Source: Phycisphaerae bacterium (lineage in GTDB: Bacteria; Planctomycetota; Phycisphaerae; UBA1845). Taken from it: DNA of 64,000 nucleotides. The DNA is taken from assembly GCA_029260215.1 (NCBI GenBank), contig JAJDDQ010000070.1, positions 86,190 through 150,189 of the forward strand. Reading direction: 5' to 3'. The notes beneath the pieces were generated by a model. The model was not told the DNA's origin, did not search any database, and saw only the letters and a list, made by a program, of their open reading frames with translations. Both the position numbers and the translations under genes were made by a program. This document shows positions 27,657 to 35,478 of the stretch, piece by piece. Numbering within the stretch: position 1 is the first letter of the stretch; each line of letters opens with the position of its first letter.

Positions 27657-27956
27657 ATGCTCTTGGCCAAAGTGATAGGTACCGTTGTTTCGTCCCAAAA
27701 GGAGAAGAGCATGGAGGGTAAGCGCTTCATGCTCCTCGAACCGGTCGATCTGGACGGAAAACCCTCGGGGTCGCACGTGGTGGCCATCGACGCGGTCGGC
27801 TCAGGCCCCGGCGAAATTGTCCTCTACGCCTCCGGCAGCTCCGCAAGACTGACCGCCCTCACCAACAAGACCCCCTGCGACGCGGTCATCATGGCCATCG
27901 TCGATCAATGGGAAGTCGGCGGCGACGTGAAATACAACAAGTCGGAGGCTGGCTAG
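27657..27956 (+). CDS. BMC-P pentameric vertex protein (EutN/CcmL family), copy 1
   Basis: 99 residues. The start at ATG 27657 is chosen because GGAG lies seven bases upstream and the product then begins MLLAKVIGTVVSSQKE, the usual EutN/CcmL first strand. The core EPVDLDGKPSGSHVVAIDAVGSG reads in two blocks (EPVDLDGKPSGSHVVAIDAV) and VIMAIVDQWEV closes the fold. Pentamers cap the twelve vertices of the shell. It has a slightly longer C-terminus than the other two BMC-P proteins in the operon. Paralogues are not interchangeable in some systems, so each may have its own neighbour contacts. Confidence 0.93.
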   Translation: MLLAKVIGTVVSSQKEKSMEGKRFMLLEPVDLDGKPSGSHVVAIDAVGSGPGEIVLYASGSSARLTALTNKTPCDAVIMAIVDQWEVGGDVKYNKSEAG

Positions 27957-27985
27957 TGCGTCGGCACGCGTCATGCGAAGGGTGG

Positions 27986-28010
27986 CATGCCCGCCTCAAA
28001 GGCGGGCATG
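27986..28010 (+). repeat. Stem-loop between BMC-P1 and the aldehyde dehydrogenase gene
   Basis: CATGCCCGCC and GGCGGGCATG form a perfect 10-bp stem with a TCAAA loop. No U-tract follows, so it probably does not stop transcription. In this position it could protect the 3' end of the shell part of the mRNA and so set shell/enzyme ratios. It may also be another dispersed palindrome. Confidence 0.6.
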
Positions 28011-28062
28011 TTGCGTCAACCGGAGCATCGGAACCAAGTGGACTCATTCGGAGTGACAAGCA

Positions 28063-29541
28063 GTGGCCGGCCTGACCAGTCAGCAAGTTGATGATATCGC
28101 CGGGCGCGTGCTGAGGAAGCTGGCCCAAAACGCCGGCACCCCCGCGCAAACGCCACCGCCACCGATAGCGTGCGGCGAAGCGCACAGTCGGCCCACGTCA
28201 CAGAAATCGTCAGGCCACTCCGGCGCATTCCCCGAAGTCGACGGAGCAGTACAGGCCGCCACCGACGCATTCTACAAATTCGAAGCCATGCCGCTCGCAC
28301 GTCGCGCCAAAATCATCGCGAACATCCGCGAACAAATGTTTGAGAATGCAGAATACCTCGCCCGCGAAGCCCACGCCGAAACAGGCTTGGGACGCTGGGA
28401 GGACAAGGTTCTCAAAAACCGCCTAGTCACCGAAAAAACAGAAGGAACCGAAGCCCTCGTACCCACCGCCACGACCGGGGACCGGGGCTTAACGCTCATG
28501 GAGCGTGCTCCGTTCGGCGTCATCGCGTCCATCACGCCGTGTACCAACCCGACTTCCACGATCATCTGCAACACCATCGGCATGTTGGCCGCCGGAAACT
28601 CGGTCGTGTTCAACGTACACCCGACAGCCAAAATCGTGTCCATGCGTAACATCGCGATGCTCAACGACGCCATCACCGCAGCAGGCGGACCGCCCAATCT
28701 CGTCACCGGCATCGCCAACCCGACCATCGAGTCGGCCCAAGCGCTGATGACCCATCCCGGCGTACGACTGCTCGTCGTAACGGGTGGTCCCGGCGTCGTC
28801 GCAGCCGCCATGCAAAGCGGAAAACGCGCCATCTGCGCAGGCCCAGGCAATCCCCCGGTCGTGATTGACGAGACCGCCGATATCGAAAAAGCAGGGCGCA
28901 GCGTGGTCCAGGGCGCTTCACTGGACAACAACGTCATCTGCACGGACGAAAAAGAAGCATTCGTTGTCGAGTCGGTGGCGGACGAGTTCCTCAGCGCAAT
29001 GAAGCGCCACGGCGCGATCGTGCTCGACGCAGGGCAAACGCGACAACTGGAAAACCTGATCTTCAAAGAACGTCGCGAACCGCCGCAATCCAGCGTCATA
29101 AGCCGCGACCTGATCGGCAAGAACGCCGGCGTCATCCTGGGCAAAATCGGGGTACACGTTTCGGACGACATTCGCTTGGCGGTCATCGAAGTCGACAAAC
29201 GTCATCCGCTGGTCTGGACCGAGCAGTTAATGCCGGTGTTCCCAGTCGTCCGCGTCGCCAACGTTGACGACGGCATCGACTTAGCCGTCGCCGCCGAAGG
29301 AGGCCGACGACACTCTGCCGCAATGCACTCCCGCAACATCGAAAAACTAAGTCGAATGGCCCGGCTCATGAACTGCAGCATTTTCGTCAAGAACGGCCCC
29401 TGCTACGCCGGATTGGGCCAAGGCGGCGAGGGCTATTGCTCGTTCTCCATCGCCAGCCCCACCGGCGAGGGGCTGACCGGGCCTCGAAGTTTCACACGCG
29501 AACGCCGCTGCGTACTCGTGGATCATTTTCGAATCGTATGA
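28063..29541 (+). CDS. CoA-acylating aldehyde dehydrogenase (PduP/EutE type) with N-terminal encapsulation peptide
   Basis: 492 residues from a GTG at 28063 (GGAG nine bases upstream). Residues 1-22 (AGLTSQQVDDIAGRVLRKLA) form an amphipathic helix typical of cargo targeting, followed by a Pro-rich linker to about 45 and the dehydrogenase domain. The NAD-binding region (APFGVIASITPCTNPTST), GNSVVFNVHP and the nucleophile Cys293 (LDNNVICTDEKEA) match CoA-dependent acetaldehyde or propionaldehyde dehydrogenases such as EutE and PduP. It would convert acetaldehyde to acetyl-CoA with NAD+ and CoA. It stands between shell genes and overlaps the next by four bases (ATGA). No phosphotransacylase or alcohol dehydrogenase accompanies it, so recycling of CoA and NAD inside the shell is unexplained. 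Confidence 0.95.
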   Translation: MAGLTSQQVDDIAGRVLRKLAQNAGTPAQTPPPPIACGEAHSRPTSQKSSGHSGAFPEVDGAVQAATDAFYKFEAMPLARRAKIIANIREQMFENAEYLAREAHAETGLGRWEDKVLKNRLVTEKTEGTEALVPTATTGDRGLTLMERAPFGVIASITPCTNPTSTIICNTIGMLAAGNSVVFNVHPTAKIVSMRNIAMLNDAITAAGGPPNLVTGIANPTIESAQALMTHPGVRLLVVTGGPGVVAAAMQSGKRAICAGPGNPPVVIDETADIEKAGRSVVQGASLDNNVICTDEKEAFVVESVADEFLSAMKRHGAIVLDAGQTRQLENLIFKERREPPQSSVISRDLIGKNAGVILGKIGVHVSDDIRLAVIEVDKRHPLVWTEQLMPVFPVVRVANVDDGIDLAVAAEGGRRHSAAMHSRNIEKLSRMARLMNCSIFVKNGPCYAGLGQGGEGYCSFSIASPTGEGLTGPRSFTRERRCVLVDHFRIV

Positions 29542-30119
29542 GTACCACACAGGCCATCGCACTGCTCGAATTGGACAGCGTCGCCGTCGGCACGCGCGTG
29601 GCCGACGCTATGGTCAAGCGTTCGCCCGTCCGCCGGATTCGCATCGGCACCGTCCAGCCGGGAAAATACCTGATACTCGTCGGCGGGTCGGTGGCGGAAG
29701 TGGAAGAGGCCCATCTCGCCGGCCTGTGTGAAGGCGGCGAAGCACTCCTCGATGAAATCATCCTGCCCGGCGTGCATGAACAAGTGCTCGACGCGCTCGA
29801 CCACAAGCGGCGAAAAGACCGCGACGACGCACTGGGCATTCTCGAATTCTCGTCAATCCCCGCCAGCGTGTTGGCCGCCGACGTCGCCGTAAAATCCGCG
29901 AACATTTCCATCGTCGAGATTCGCCTCGGCGACGGTTTGGGCGGCAGCGGCATCACCCACCTGACCGGGAAAGTTGAAGACGTTCAGTTCGCAATCGAAG
30001 CAGGCGTCGCATCGGTACGCAGAGCGGAGGTCAATGTGCGCTCGGTCGTCATACCGCAATTGCACCCGGAAATTCAAGAGCAGCTTGGGCAGTCAACATC
30101 CTTCTCCGGATCGGGTTGA
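29538..30119 (+). CDS. BMC-T shell protein, PduT-like, without the Fe-S cysteine
   Basis: 193 residues with two BMC domains. It aligns with PduT along its length: ALLELDSVAVGTRVADAMVK, PGKYLILVGG, ALGILEFSSIPASVLAADVAVK and VRSVVIPQLHPEI near the end. In PduT the first pore loop is CPGKF and the cysteine binds a [4Fe-4S] cluster at the trimer pore; here that position is Gln40 (TVQPGKYL). So electron passage by this route is unlikely and the pore may conduct a metabolite instead. The ATG at 29538 overlaps the dehydrogenase stop (ATGA), giving tight coupling. A Gly-rich second pore loop (LGDGLGGSG) is present. Confidence 0.9.
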   Translation: MSTTQAIALLELDSVAVGTRVADAMVKRSPVRRIRIGTVQPGKYLILVGGSVAEVEEAHLAGLCEGGEALLDEIILPGVHEQVLDALDHKRRKDRDDALGILEFSSIPASVLAADVAVKSANISIVEIRLGDGLGGSGITHLTGKVEDVQFAIEAGVASVRRAEVNVRSVVIPQLHPEIQEQLGQSTSFSGSG

Positions 30120-30143
30120 CCCCATGGCAATAGAGGAATCGCG

Positions 30144-30428
30144 ATGAAGCTAGGCCGAATCATAGGAACCGTCGTGCCGTGCGTCCGTTACGCGGGCCTC
30201 GAAGGCGTACCATTCCTGATTGTCCAGCCGCTCACTTCCACCGGCGAGCGCAAAGGCAAAACCGTCGTAGCAGCCGATTCCACCAAAATGGCTGGCCCCG
30301 GCGAACTCGTCCTCTTCGAAGGCGGCGCCGAAGCCGCACTCGCGCTCGATGAATCGTTCGTCCCCGTCGATCATTCCGTCGTCGGAATAGTCGATCAGGT
30401 GAACCGCGAAGGATGGAAAAACCAATGA
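30144..30428 (+). CDS. BMC-P pentameric vertex protein, copy 2
   Basis: 94 residues of the EutN/CcmL family (MKLGRIIGTVVPCVRYAGLE at the start, VVGIVDQV near the end). The ATG at 30144 is preceded by GAGGAATC. It has a slightly different central loop from the other two copies (KTVVAADSTKMAGPGELV). It is translationally coupled to copy 3, whose start overlaps this stop. Confidence 0.93.
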   Translation: MKLGRIIGTVVPCVRYAGLEGVPFLIVQPLTSTGERKGKTVVAADSTKMAGPGELVLFEGGAEAALALDESFVPVDHSVVGIVDQVNREGWKNQ

Positions 30429-30694
30429 TCCTCGCCCGCGTCCAAGGCCAAGTCGTCGCCACAATCAAACACGACGCCTACGCGAACCGCCGACTGCTCC
30501 TGCTGGACCGCCTCGACGCATCCGGCCGCGAGCAGGGCGGATACCTCGTCGCCATCGACGCCGTCGACGCAGGCCCAGGCCAAACCGTGCTCGTCATCGA
30601 CGAAGGCAACTCCGCCAGACAAATCGTCGGCGACCCCAAAGCCCCAATCCGCTCCGTAGTCATCGGCATAGTCGACGACATCCACACCATCTAG
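30425..30694 (+). CDS. BMC-P pentameric vertex protein, copy 3
   Basis: 89 residues (MILARVQGQVVATIKHDAYA at the start, YLVAIDAVDAGPGQTVLVID, SVVIGIVDDI at the end). The ATG at 30425 overlaps the copy 2 stop as ATGA and gives the standard N-terminus; an ATG four codons earlier (30413) is possible. It is the last gene of the operon. Three BMC-P paralogues are common in planctomycete/verrucomicrobial-type loci. No terminator hairpin with a U-tract follows. Confidence 0.92.
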   Translation: MILARVQGQVVATIKHDAYANRRLLLLDRLDASGREQGGYLVAIDAVDAGPGQTVLVIDEGNSARQIVGDPKAPIRSVVIGIVDDIHTI

Positions 30695-30765
30695 CGCAGC
30701 GAGTCACAACACAAATCCCGCCGTCCCCGCTTAGAACAGACCACATCGCCCTCACGCAACCCGTC

Positions 30766-30794
30766 CCCGCTTAGCCGTGTCGCGTGCGACACGA
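30766..30794. repeat. Dispersed palindromic repeat family B, copy 1
   Basis: CCCGCTTAGCCGTGTCGCGT followed by GCGACACGA; the TGTCGC/GCGACA arms form a hairpin. A partial sequence of the same start (CCGTCCCCGCTTAG) precedes it at 30721. Other copies are at 33429-33457 and, inverted, 39020-39047. Confidence 0.8.
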
Positions 30795-30811
30795 ACGAAC
30801 CAAAGCGAAAC

Positions 30812-33199
30812 TCAATTCGCCAAACAATCCAACGCCAACACCACCCTCGCCGTATCAGAATTCCCATTCGCATCCGTCACGGTAACGGTGTACGTGTCCA
30901 CCGCACCGATCGTTAGTTGCGTCACCGCCGCCGTCGCATCCGTCAAACCGTCCACCGGCACCCATGAATAGGTATAAGGCTCCGTCCCGCCCATCCCGAC
31001 CGCCGTCAGCGTCACGTCAGTCACACCGAAGACAAAGTACTCCGACGAAGTAGCCCCAGCCAAAACCGCATTCGCGGGCGGATTAACAATAACAATCGCT
31101 TCAGACGTCTCCGTATCCTGATCGTCCGTGACCGAGGCGGTAATGACATACGTGTCCGCCGACAGAAGCGTGAGAGGCCCCGGCTCGGTCGAAAAAACAA
31201 TCCCCCCCTCGGACCAGCTAATCAGACACGTCGCACATCCGCCGGAAGTCAACGATGAGAACTGCACCTGCTCAGGCCCGGCTGATCCGGTGCGTTGAAT
31301 AAGTATCTTGTGCGGCACGGTTGTGAACTCGGGAAACGGTGCCTGATTGTCGAACACGCATTGAGGCTCCATCTCAAGAATGGTGATCTGTTGCATGACG
31401 GTGTCGATGGTCAGCGCCTCGACATTAACTGCGAGATTATCTTCATCGCCCGTGCAAACCCCGACAAAGCTCCCGCACATCGTTCGATCGGGCAGCCCGT
31501 CGGATGTTGTCGACGGAACGTGAACCGACACCCTCAAAGAGTCCGTCACCGATCCCGTATTCGCGTCCGTAACCGTCAGATCAATGTCGTGAATGCCGAC
31601 TGTCAGCGTGGCGGTAATAGACTGAGTACCACCCAGATTCGTAGCGCCTTCTGCCCACGCATAGACGTAGGGCGGCGTACCCCCCGCAGCCGACCCCGTA
31701 AGCGTGACAGCCCTTCCGGTATACACCCCGCCGGACGCCTCAGCCGCCACCATCCGATCGACACCGGCATCGGCTGACAGCGGAGGCGGCGGTACTACAT
31801 TGATCGTGACTGAGTCGACCCCCGTGATCCCGTCATTGTCCGTCACCAAAAGGTCGATAATGTGCGCGCCCTGCGCGAGCGATACGGTAGCAGAGGCCGT
31901 CATCGCGAGCTGCGTGCTGCCCTCCGACCATCGGTACGCGACGATCGTGCCGTCCGCGTCGGTACTGCCGCCCGCGTTCAGAACAACGTCATGATTTCCA
32001 TCGTTGTCGAGGTCCACTTCCTCCCGATCAACGCCCGCGTTGGCGATCGGTGCGATCAGAGCACTGACCGTAATCACCACTATGTCGGTGGCTGTCCGCC
32101 CCGCGCCATCGGTGATTTCCAACGTGATCGTGTGAACGCCGGTCGAGAGTATCACGGTAGGCCCAACGCCCACGGCGATCTCCTGACCGTTCTCAAGCCA
32201 TCGATACGAAGCAATCGTCGAGTCAGCCCGGCTCCCGCTGCCGTCCAGCGTGACCGATTCCGTCCCATTGTTGCCGTCGTCGCGCAGGAATTGATCGAGA
32301 CCAGCCAACGCGATCGGAGCACCCGGCACAACAACGACCACGCGTACATTGTCGGTCGCGGAGAGGCCGTCTTCGTCGGTGACCGTGAGCGTAACGTTGT
32401 GATCGCCAACCGCCAGCACGACATCCATCGGCGATTCATCAGCCGATATCTCGACACCGTCCACCGTCCAGCTAAACGAAGCGATTGTCCCGTCCGCATC
32501 CTCGCTCGCGCTGCCGTCGAGGTCCACATTCTCGAACCCGCTCAGGTCTATGTCCACCGCCGTCTGATCCACCCCGGCGTTCGCGATAGGCGGCACGCCC
32601 ACGCTGATAACCACCGTGTCTATGCTGACACGCTGCTGATCGTCCAGAATCTCCAGCGTGATCGTGTGCGTACCGACCGACAGCTCCACCGAAGGCGACA
32701 CGCCCGTGGCAATCAGCGCACCGTTCTCCAGCCACCGGTAAGACCTGATCGTCCCGTCTCTATCGACGCTCAAGCCCGCGTCCAATCTCACCGTCGCCAC
32801 GCCGTCAACATCCTCAACAACGAGCGTCTGGTCAGCCCCGGCGTCCGCCGTCGGCAGGGCGCGTTCTTCAGTGCTTTCCGTCGCCGTCACCGTAACCGTC
32901 ACCGTGTCGGTAAAGCTCATCTCGCACGTCGTAACCGTCACCGTGTAAACTGTTGTTTCCGTCGGCGACGCTGTCGGCATGCTGCTCCCCGCATCGCTCA
33001 GAGACTCCGCAGGTTGCCAGGCGTACGTCACTGAACCATCGTCGCCCGAGACCGTCGCGTTCAGCGTCACCGAACCGCCAGCCTCAATCGCCGTGTCCGA
33101 TCCCGCATCCACCATCACGGACATGCACGGACAACCAGCCACGAAACCAAGTCCAATAACAGCGCAAACATGACGCAAACCCAAAAGAGGAATCCTCAT
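30812..33199 (-). CDS. PKD-domain repeat lipoprotein
   Basis: 795 residues. The N-terminus (LRHVCAVIGLGFVAGC) ends in a good lipobox (VAGC), so it is probably anchored to a membrane and exposed. The mature part is at least seven PKD/immunoglobulin-like beta domains of 85-95 residues with recurring elements such as TITLEILD, SYRWLENG, ANAGVDQ and DADGTIASFSW. No enzyme domain is present. Such proteins mediate adhesion or polysaccharide contact at the cell surface. It converges on the microcompartment operon, with 117 bases between the stop codons that include a family B palindrome. Repeat units share enough similarity that recombination could change their number. Confidence 0.88.
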   Translation of the reverse strand: MRIPLLGLRHVCAVIGLGFVAGCPCMSVMVDAGSDTAIEAGGSVTLNATVSGDDGSVTYAWQPAESLSDAGSSMPTASPTETTVYTVTVTTCEMSFTDTVTVTVTATESTEERALPTADAGADQTLVVEDVDGVATVRLDAGLSVDRDGTIRSYRWLENGALIATGVSPSVELSVGTHTITLEILDDQQRVSIDTVVISVGVPPIANAGVDQTAVDIDLSGFENVDLDGSASEDADGTIASFSWTVDGVEISADESPMDVVLAVGDHNVTLTVTDEDGLSATDNVRVVVVVPGAPIALAGLDQFLRDDGNNGTESVTLDGSGSRADSTIASYRWLENGQEIAVGVGPTVILSTGVHTITLEITDGAGRTATDIVVITVSALIAPIANAGVDREEVDLDNDGNHDVVLNAGGSTDADGTIVAYRWSEGSTQLAMTASATVSLAQGAHIIDLLVTDNDGITGVDSVTINVVPPPPLSADAGVDRMVAAEASGGVYTGRAVTLTGSAAGGTPPYVYAWAEGATNLGGTQSITATLTVGIHDIDLTVTDANTGSVTDSLRVSVHVPSTTSDGLPDRTMCGSFVGVCTGDEDNLAVNVEALTIDTVMQQITILEMEPQCVFDNQAPFPEFTTVPHKILIQRTGSAGPEQVQFSSLTSGGCATCLISWSEGGIVFSTEPGPLTLLSADTYVITASVTDDQDTETSEAIVIVNPPANAVLAGATSSEYFVFGVTDVTLTAVGMGGTEPYTYSWVPVDGLTDATAAVTQLTIGAVDTYTVTVTDANGNSDTARVVLALDCLAN

Positions 33200-33311
33200 A
33201 CTGACAAGTCTCCGAACCCCGGCGGGGCGTAAATTGACAATCTCTACGTACCGAACATCAAGCCGCTACCCTAACGCAGACCACCAACCCACTTCAACCC
33301 AAACAAACAGC

Positions 33312-33337
33312 GAGCCGCGGACTTCAGTCCGCGCGGA
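33312..33337. repeat. Dispersed palindromic repeat family A, copy 2
   Basis: Identical to the element at 24774-24799 over all 26 bases, with the following CCC shared with copy 3. Confidence 0.85.
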
Positions 33338-33428
33338 CCCAATCCTCTACCGCCCACCAAAAACATCCTGAAACCCCGCCCAATCCACCAAGTCCACATC
33401 CCTAGGAGTCAACCGGTCGCACACAACA

Positions 33429-33457
33429 CCCGCTTAGCCGTGTCGCGTGCGACACGA
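33429..33457. repeat. Dispersed palindromic repeat family B, copy 2
   Basis: Identical over 29 bases to the element at 30766-30794, in the same orientation. Confidence 0.82.
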
Positions 33458-33500
33458 GAAAAGACACAAATCCAAAATAACGCACACCCCCCAAGCCAAC

Positions 33501-33526
33501 GAGCCGCGGACTTCAGTCCGCGCGGA
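33501..33526. repeat. Dispersed palindromic repeat family A, copy 3
   Basis: Third identical 26-base copy, 163 bases after copy 2 in the same intergenic region. Confidence 0.85.
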
Positions 33527-33778
33527 CCCACAATCACGCCCCACCCCAACCCCCGCGAAACTCCCGATTTCAACCCAAAATCCCAACAAACACCCCAAAG
33601 CCTCATCGTGTCCATTAGCTCGTCTAGCCGCGCGTGCCAGGGGCGCGCGCCCGCGACGAATCACCTCCGACGTTATATTAGAGGAAGGCGTAGCTGGAAC
33701 CGCCGCGTTGACGGCTTGGAACGGGGTTTCTAAACTACCCTCGGAAAAATAAGTACGACAATGATCAAGGAGTCATTC

Positions 33779-34114
33779 ATGGCTGGTGCAAATACCCTGG
33801 AATTCACCGACGGAAACTTCGAAACCGAAGTAATCCAATCAGATACGCCCGTATTGGTCGATTTCTGGGCTGAATGGTGTGGACCCTGCAAAGCCCTCAC
33901 CCCCGTAATCGACGAGTTGGCCAACGACTTCGCCGGGAAGGTCAAGATCGGAAAGCTCGACACCGATGCCAACCGAGAGGTGGCCACCAAGTACGCCGTC
34001 AGCGCCATTCCCACGCTTTTCCTGTTTCAGAACGGTGAAATCACGGAAAAGTTCGTCGGCTTGAAGCCGAAATCGGAGTTGGCCAAGGCGTTGGAAGCGG
34101 TCGTGGCCAGCTAA
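33779..34114 (+). CDS. trxA: Thioredoxin
   Basis: 111 residues with the active site WCGPC (Cys34, Cys37) and the conserved cis-proline segment AIPTLFLFQNG. It is a cytoplasmic disulfide reductant of standard thioredoxin length. The ATG at 33779 is chosen because AAGGAG lies six bases upstream; an earlier ATG at 33761 has none. It precedes the RicT-like gene by 38 bases and may be co-transcribed with it; both proteins depend on cysteine chemistry. Confidence 0.95.
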   Translation: MAGANTLEFTDGNFETEVIQSDTPVLVDFWAEWCGPCKALTPVIDELANDFAGKVKIGKLDTDANREVATKYAVSAIPTLFLFQNGEITEKFVGLKPKSELAKALEAVVAS

Positions 34115-34152
34115 CGGCGTTCAACAGGTCTACCTGAATCAGGCGGAATTCA

Positions 34153-35451
34153 ATGGTCTCGCTAACGCTTCGAGAAGATGATCGACCGAATTCAAAGTCC
34201 GGAGGCTGCGGCGATTGCGGCAGCGGAGACCCGGACCAGAAGTGCGGAAACGGTCTCGAAAAGGTCTATCCAACGACAGCCGTCCGTTACGGCTACATGC
34301 GCCACGTCGGCGAGTTCACCTACCCGCAGAACATGAAGTTCAGTTGCGGTGCCAGGGTCGTTGTGCAGACCAATCGCGGTATCGAGATCGGCCAACAGGT
34401 CTCGTTGTCCTGCTCCGGGTGCGACAAGCATGTCTCGCGCGAGCAAATCAAAACCTACGTCGAAAACAGCGGGACGGATTCCTATGTCCTCGACAACGGC
34501 CGCATCCTTCGAGAAGCCACACCCGATGACCTGAGCGAAAACGCGCACCTGCGCCAGCGTACGCGGAACATGGAGCGCGTCGCCCAGCAAACCGCCGACC
34601 GTTGCCTGCGCGGCGAGCAGCGCATGCGCATCGTCGAATGTGAATTCCTGCTCGGTGGCGAGCGCGCCATCATTTACTTCACCGCCGACGGGCGTGTGGA
34701 TTTTCGAGCTTTGGTCAAAGACCTTTCGCATGAGTTCCAGACCCGCATCCAAATGCACCAGGTCGGCGCTCGTGACGAAGCTCGCCTGCTCGCAGACTAC
34801 GAAACCTGCGGGCGTGAAGTTTGCTGCAAGGTATTTCTCAAAACGCTGAAACCCATTTCGATGCGCATGGCCAAGCTTCAGCGCGCGACGCTGGACCCGA
34901 CCAAGGTCTCCGGCCGCTGTGGCCGATTGAAATGCTGCCTGCGCTACGAGCATGAATCCTACGAAGATCTGGACTCCAAACTGCCCAAACGCGGCGAAAT
35001 CGTGCTCACCGCGCACGGCTACGGCACGGTCGTTGATCGCCAGATACTGACCCAGTTGATCCGGATCGATCGCCCCCTCGGGGAGGGCATCGCCACCGTG
35101 GTGATTGAGGATGTCGAACAACGAAAATTGCGTGAGTTTCCGCCGGACGCCGAAATCGCCCAGATGAACCTGGTCCGCCAAAGGGCGGCGGCAGCCCTTG
35201 TGGCACCGATCGTACCGGCCAGGCCGGCTCAAGATTCCGAGCCTCGCAAGCCGAAATCCGATACAAGGAGGCGTCGTTCCAGAGGTCGAGGTCAGCAGCG
35301 TCAGCAGTCCAAAGACGCGCCGCCGAGAGTGGTGGGGAAGGCCGACAGTCCTTCAGAGACGCCCAAGTCGTCGCCAGGGTCCCGCGGGCCGCGCCGTCGT
35401 CGTCGCCGCAGGCCACAGGGCGATGGTGGCCCAAAGAAAACAGGTGAATAG
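34153..35451 (+). CDS. RicT/YaaT-like PSP1-domain protein with a basic C-terminal tail
   Basis: 432 residues. An N-terminal Cys-rich patch (GGCGDCGSGDPDQKCG) precedes a PSP1 domain: RNMERVAQQTADRC, IVECEFLLGGERAIIYF, DFRALVKDLSHEFQTRIQM, GARDEARLL. The conserved cysteine set GREVCCKVFL and SGRCGRLKCCLRYE follows. In Bacillus the homologue RicT works with RicA and RicF around Fe-S clusters and affects RNA maturation by RNase Y. The last 90 residues are very Arg/Lys/Pro-rich, which suggests RNA binding. No RicA or RicF is adjacent. The extra N-terminal cysteines may bind zinc or a further cluster. Confidence 0.85.
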   Translation: MVSLTLREDDRPNSKSGGCGDCGSGDPDQKCGNGLEKVYPTTAVRYGYMRHVGEFTYPQNMKFSCGARVVVQTNRGIEIGQQVSLSCSGCDKHVSREQIKTYVENSGTDSYVLDNGRILREATPDDLSENAHLRQRTRNMERVAQQTADRCLRGEQRMRIVECEFLLGGERAIIYFTADGRVDFRALVKDLSHEFQTRIQMHQVGARDEARLLADYETCGREVCCKVFLKTLKPISMRMAKLQRATLDPTKVSGRCGRLKCCLRYEHESYEDLDSKLPKRGEIVLTAHGYGTVVDRQILTQLIRIDRPLGEGIATVVIEDVEQRKLREFPPDAEIAQMNLVRQRAAAALVAPIVPARPAQDSEPRKPKSDTRRRRSRGRGQQRQQSKDAPPRVVGKADSPSETPKSSPGSRGPRRRRRRRPQGDGGPKKTGE

Positions 35452-35478
35452 GATGTCGATCAACGGGGGATTGCATCG

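Larger units (their letters stand above)
33200..33778. other. Intergenic region rich in palindromic repeats
   Basis: 579 bases between the divergent PKD lipoprotein and thioredoxin genes. No gene is supported. It holds two copies of repeat family A and one of family B, the densest cluster of these elements in the window. The last 50 bases contain the thioredoxin ribosome binding site. Confidence 0.6.

Noticed and set aside
25051..30694. Fucose/rhamnose (PVM-type) microcompartment
   Set aside because: No class II fuculose/rhamnulose-phosphate aldolase or lactaldehyde enzymes are present; the aldolase is class I DeoC with its Schiff-base lysine.
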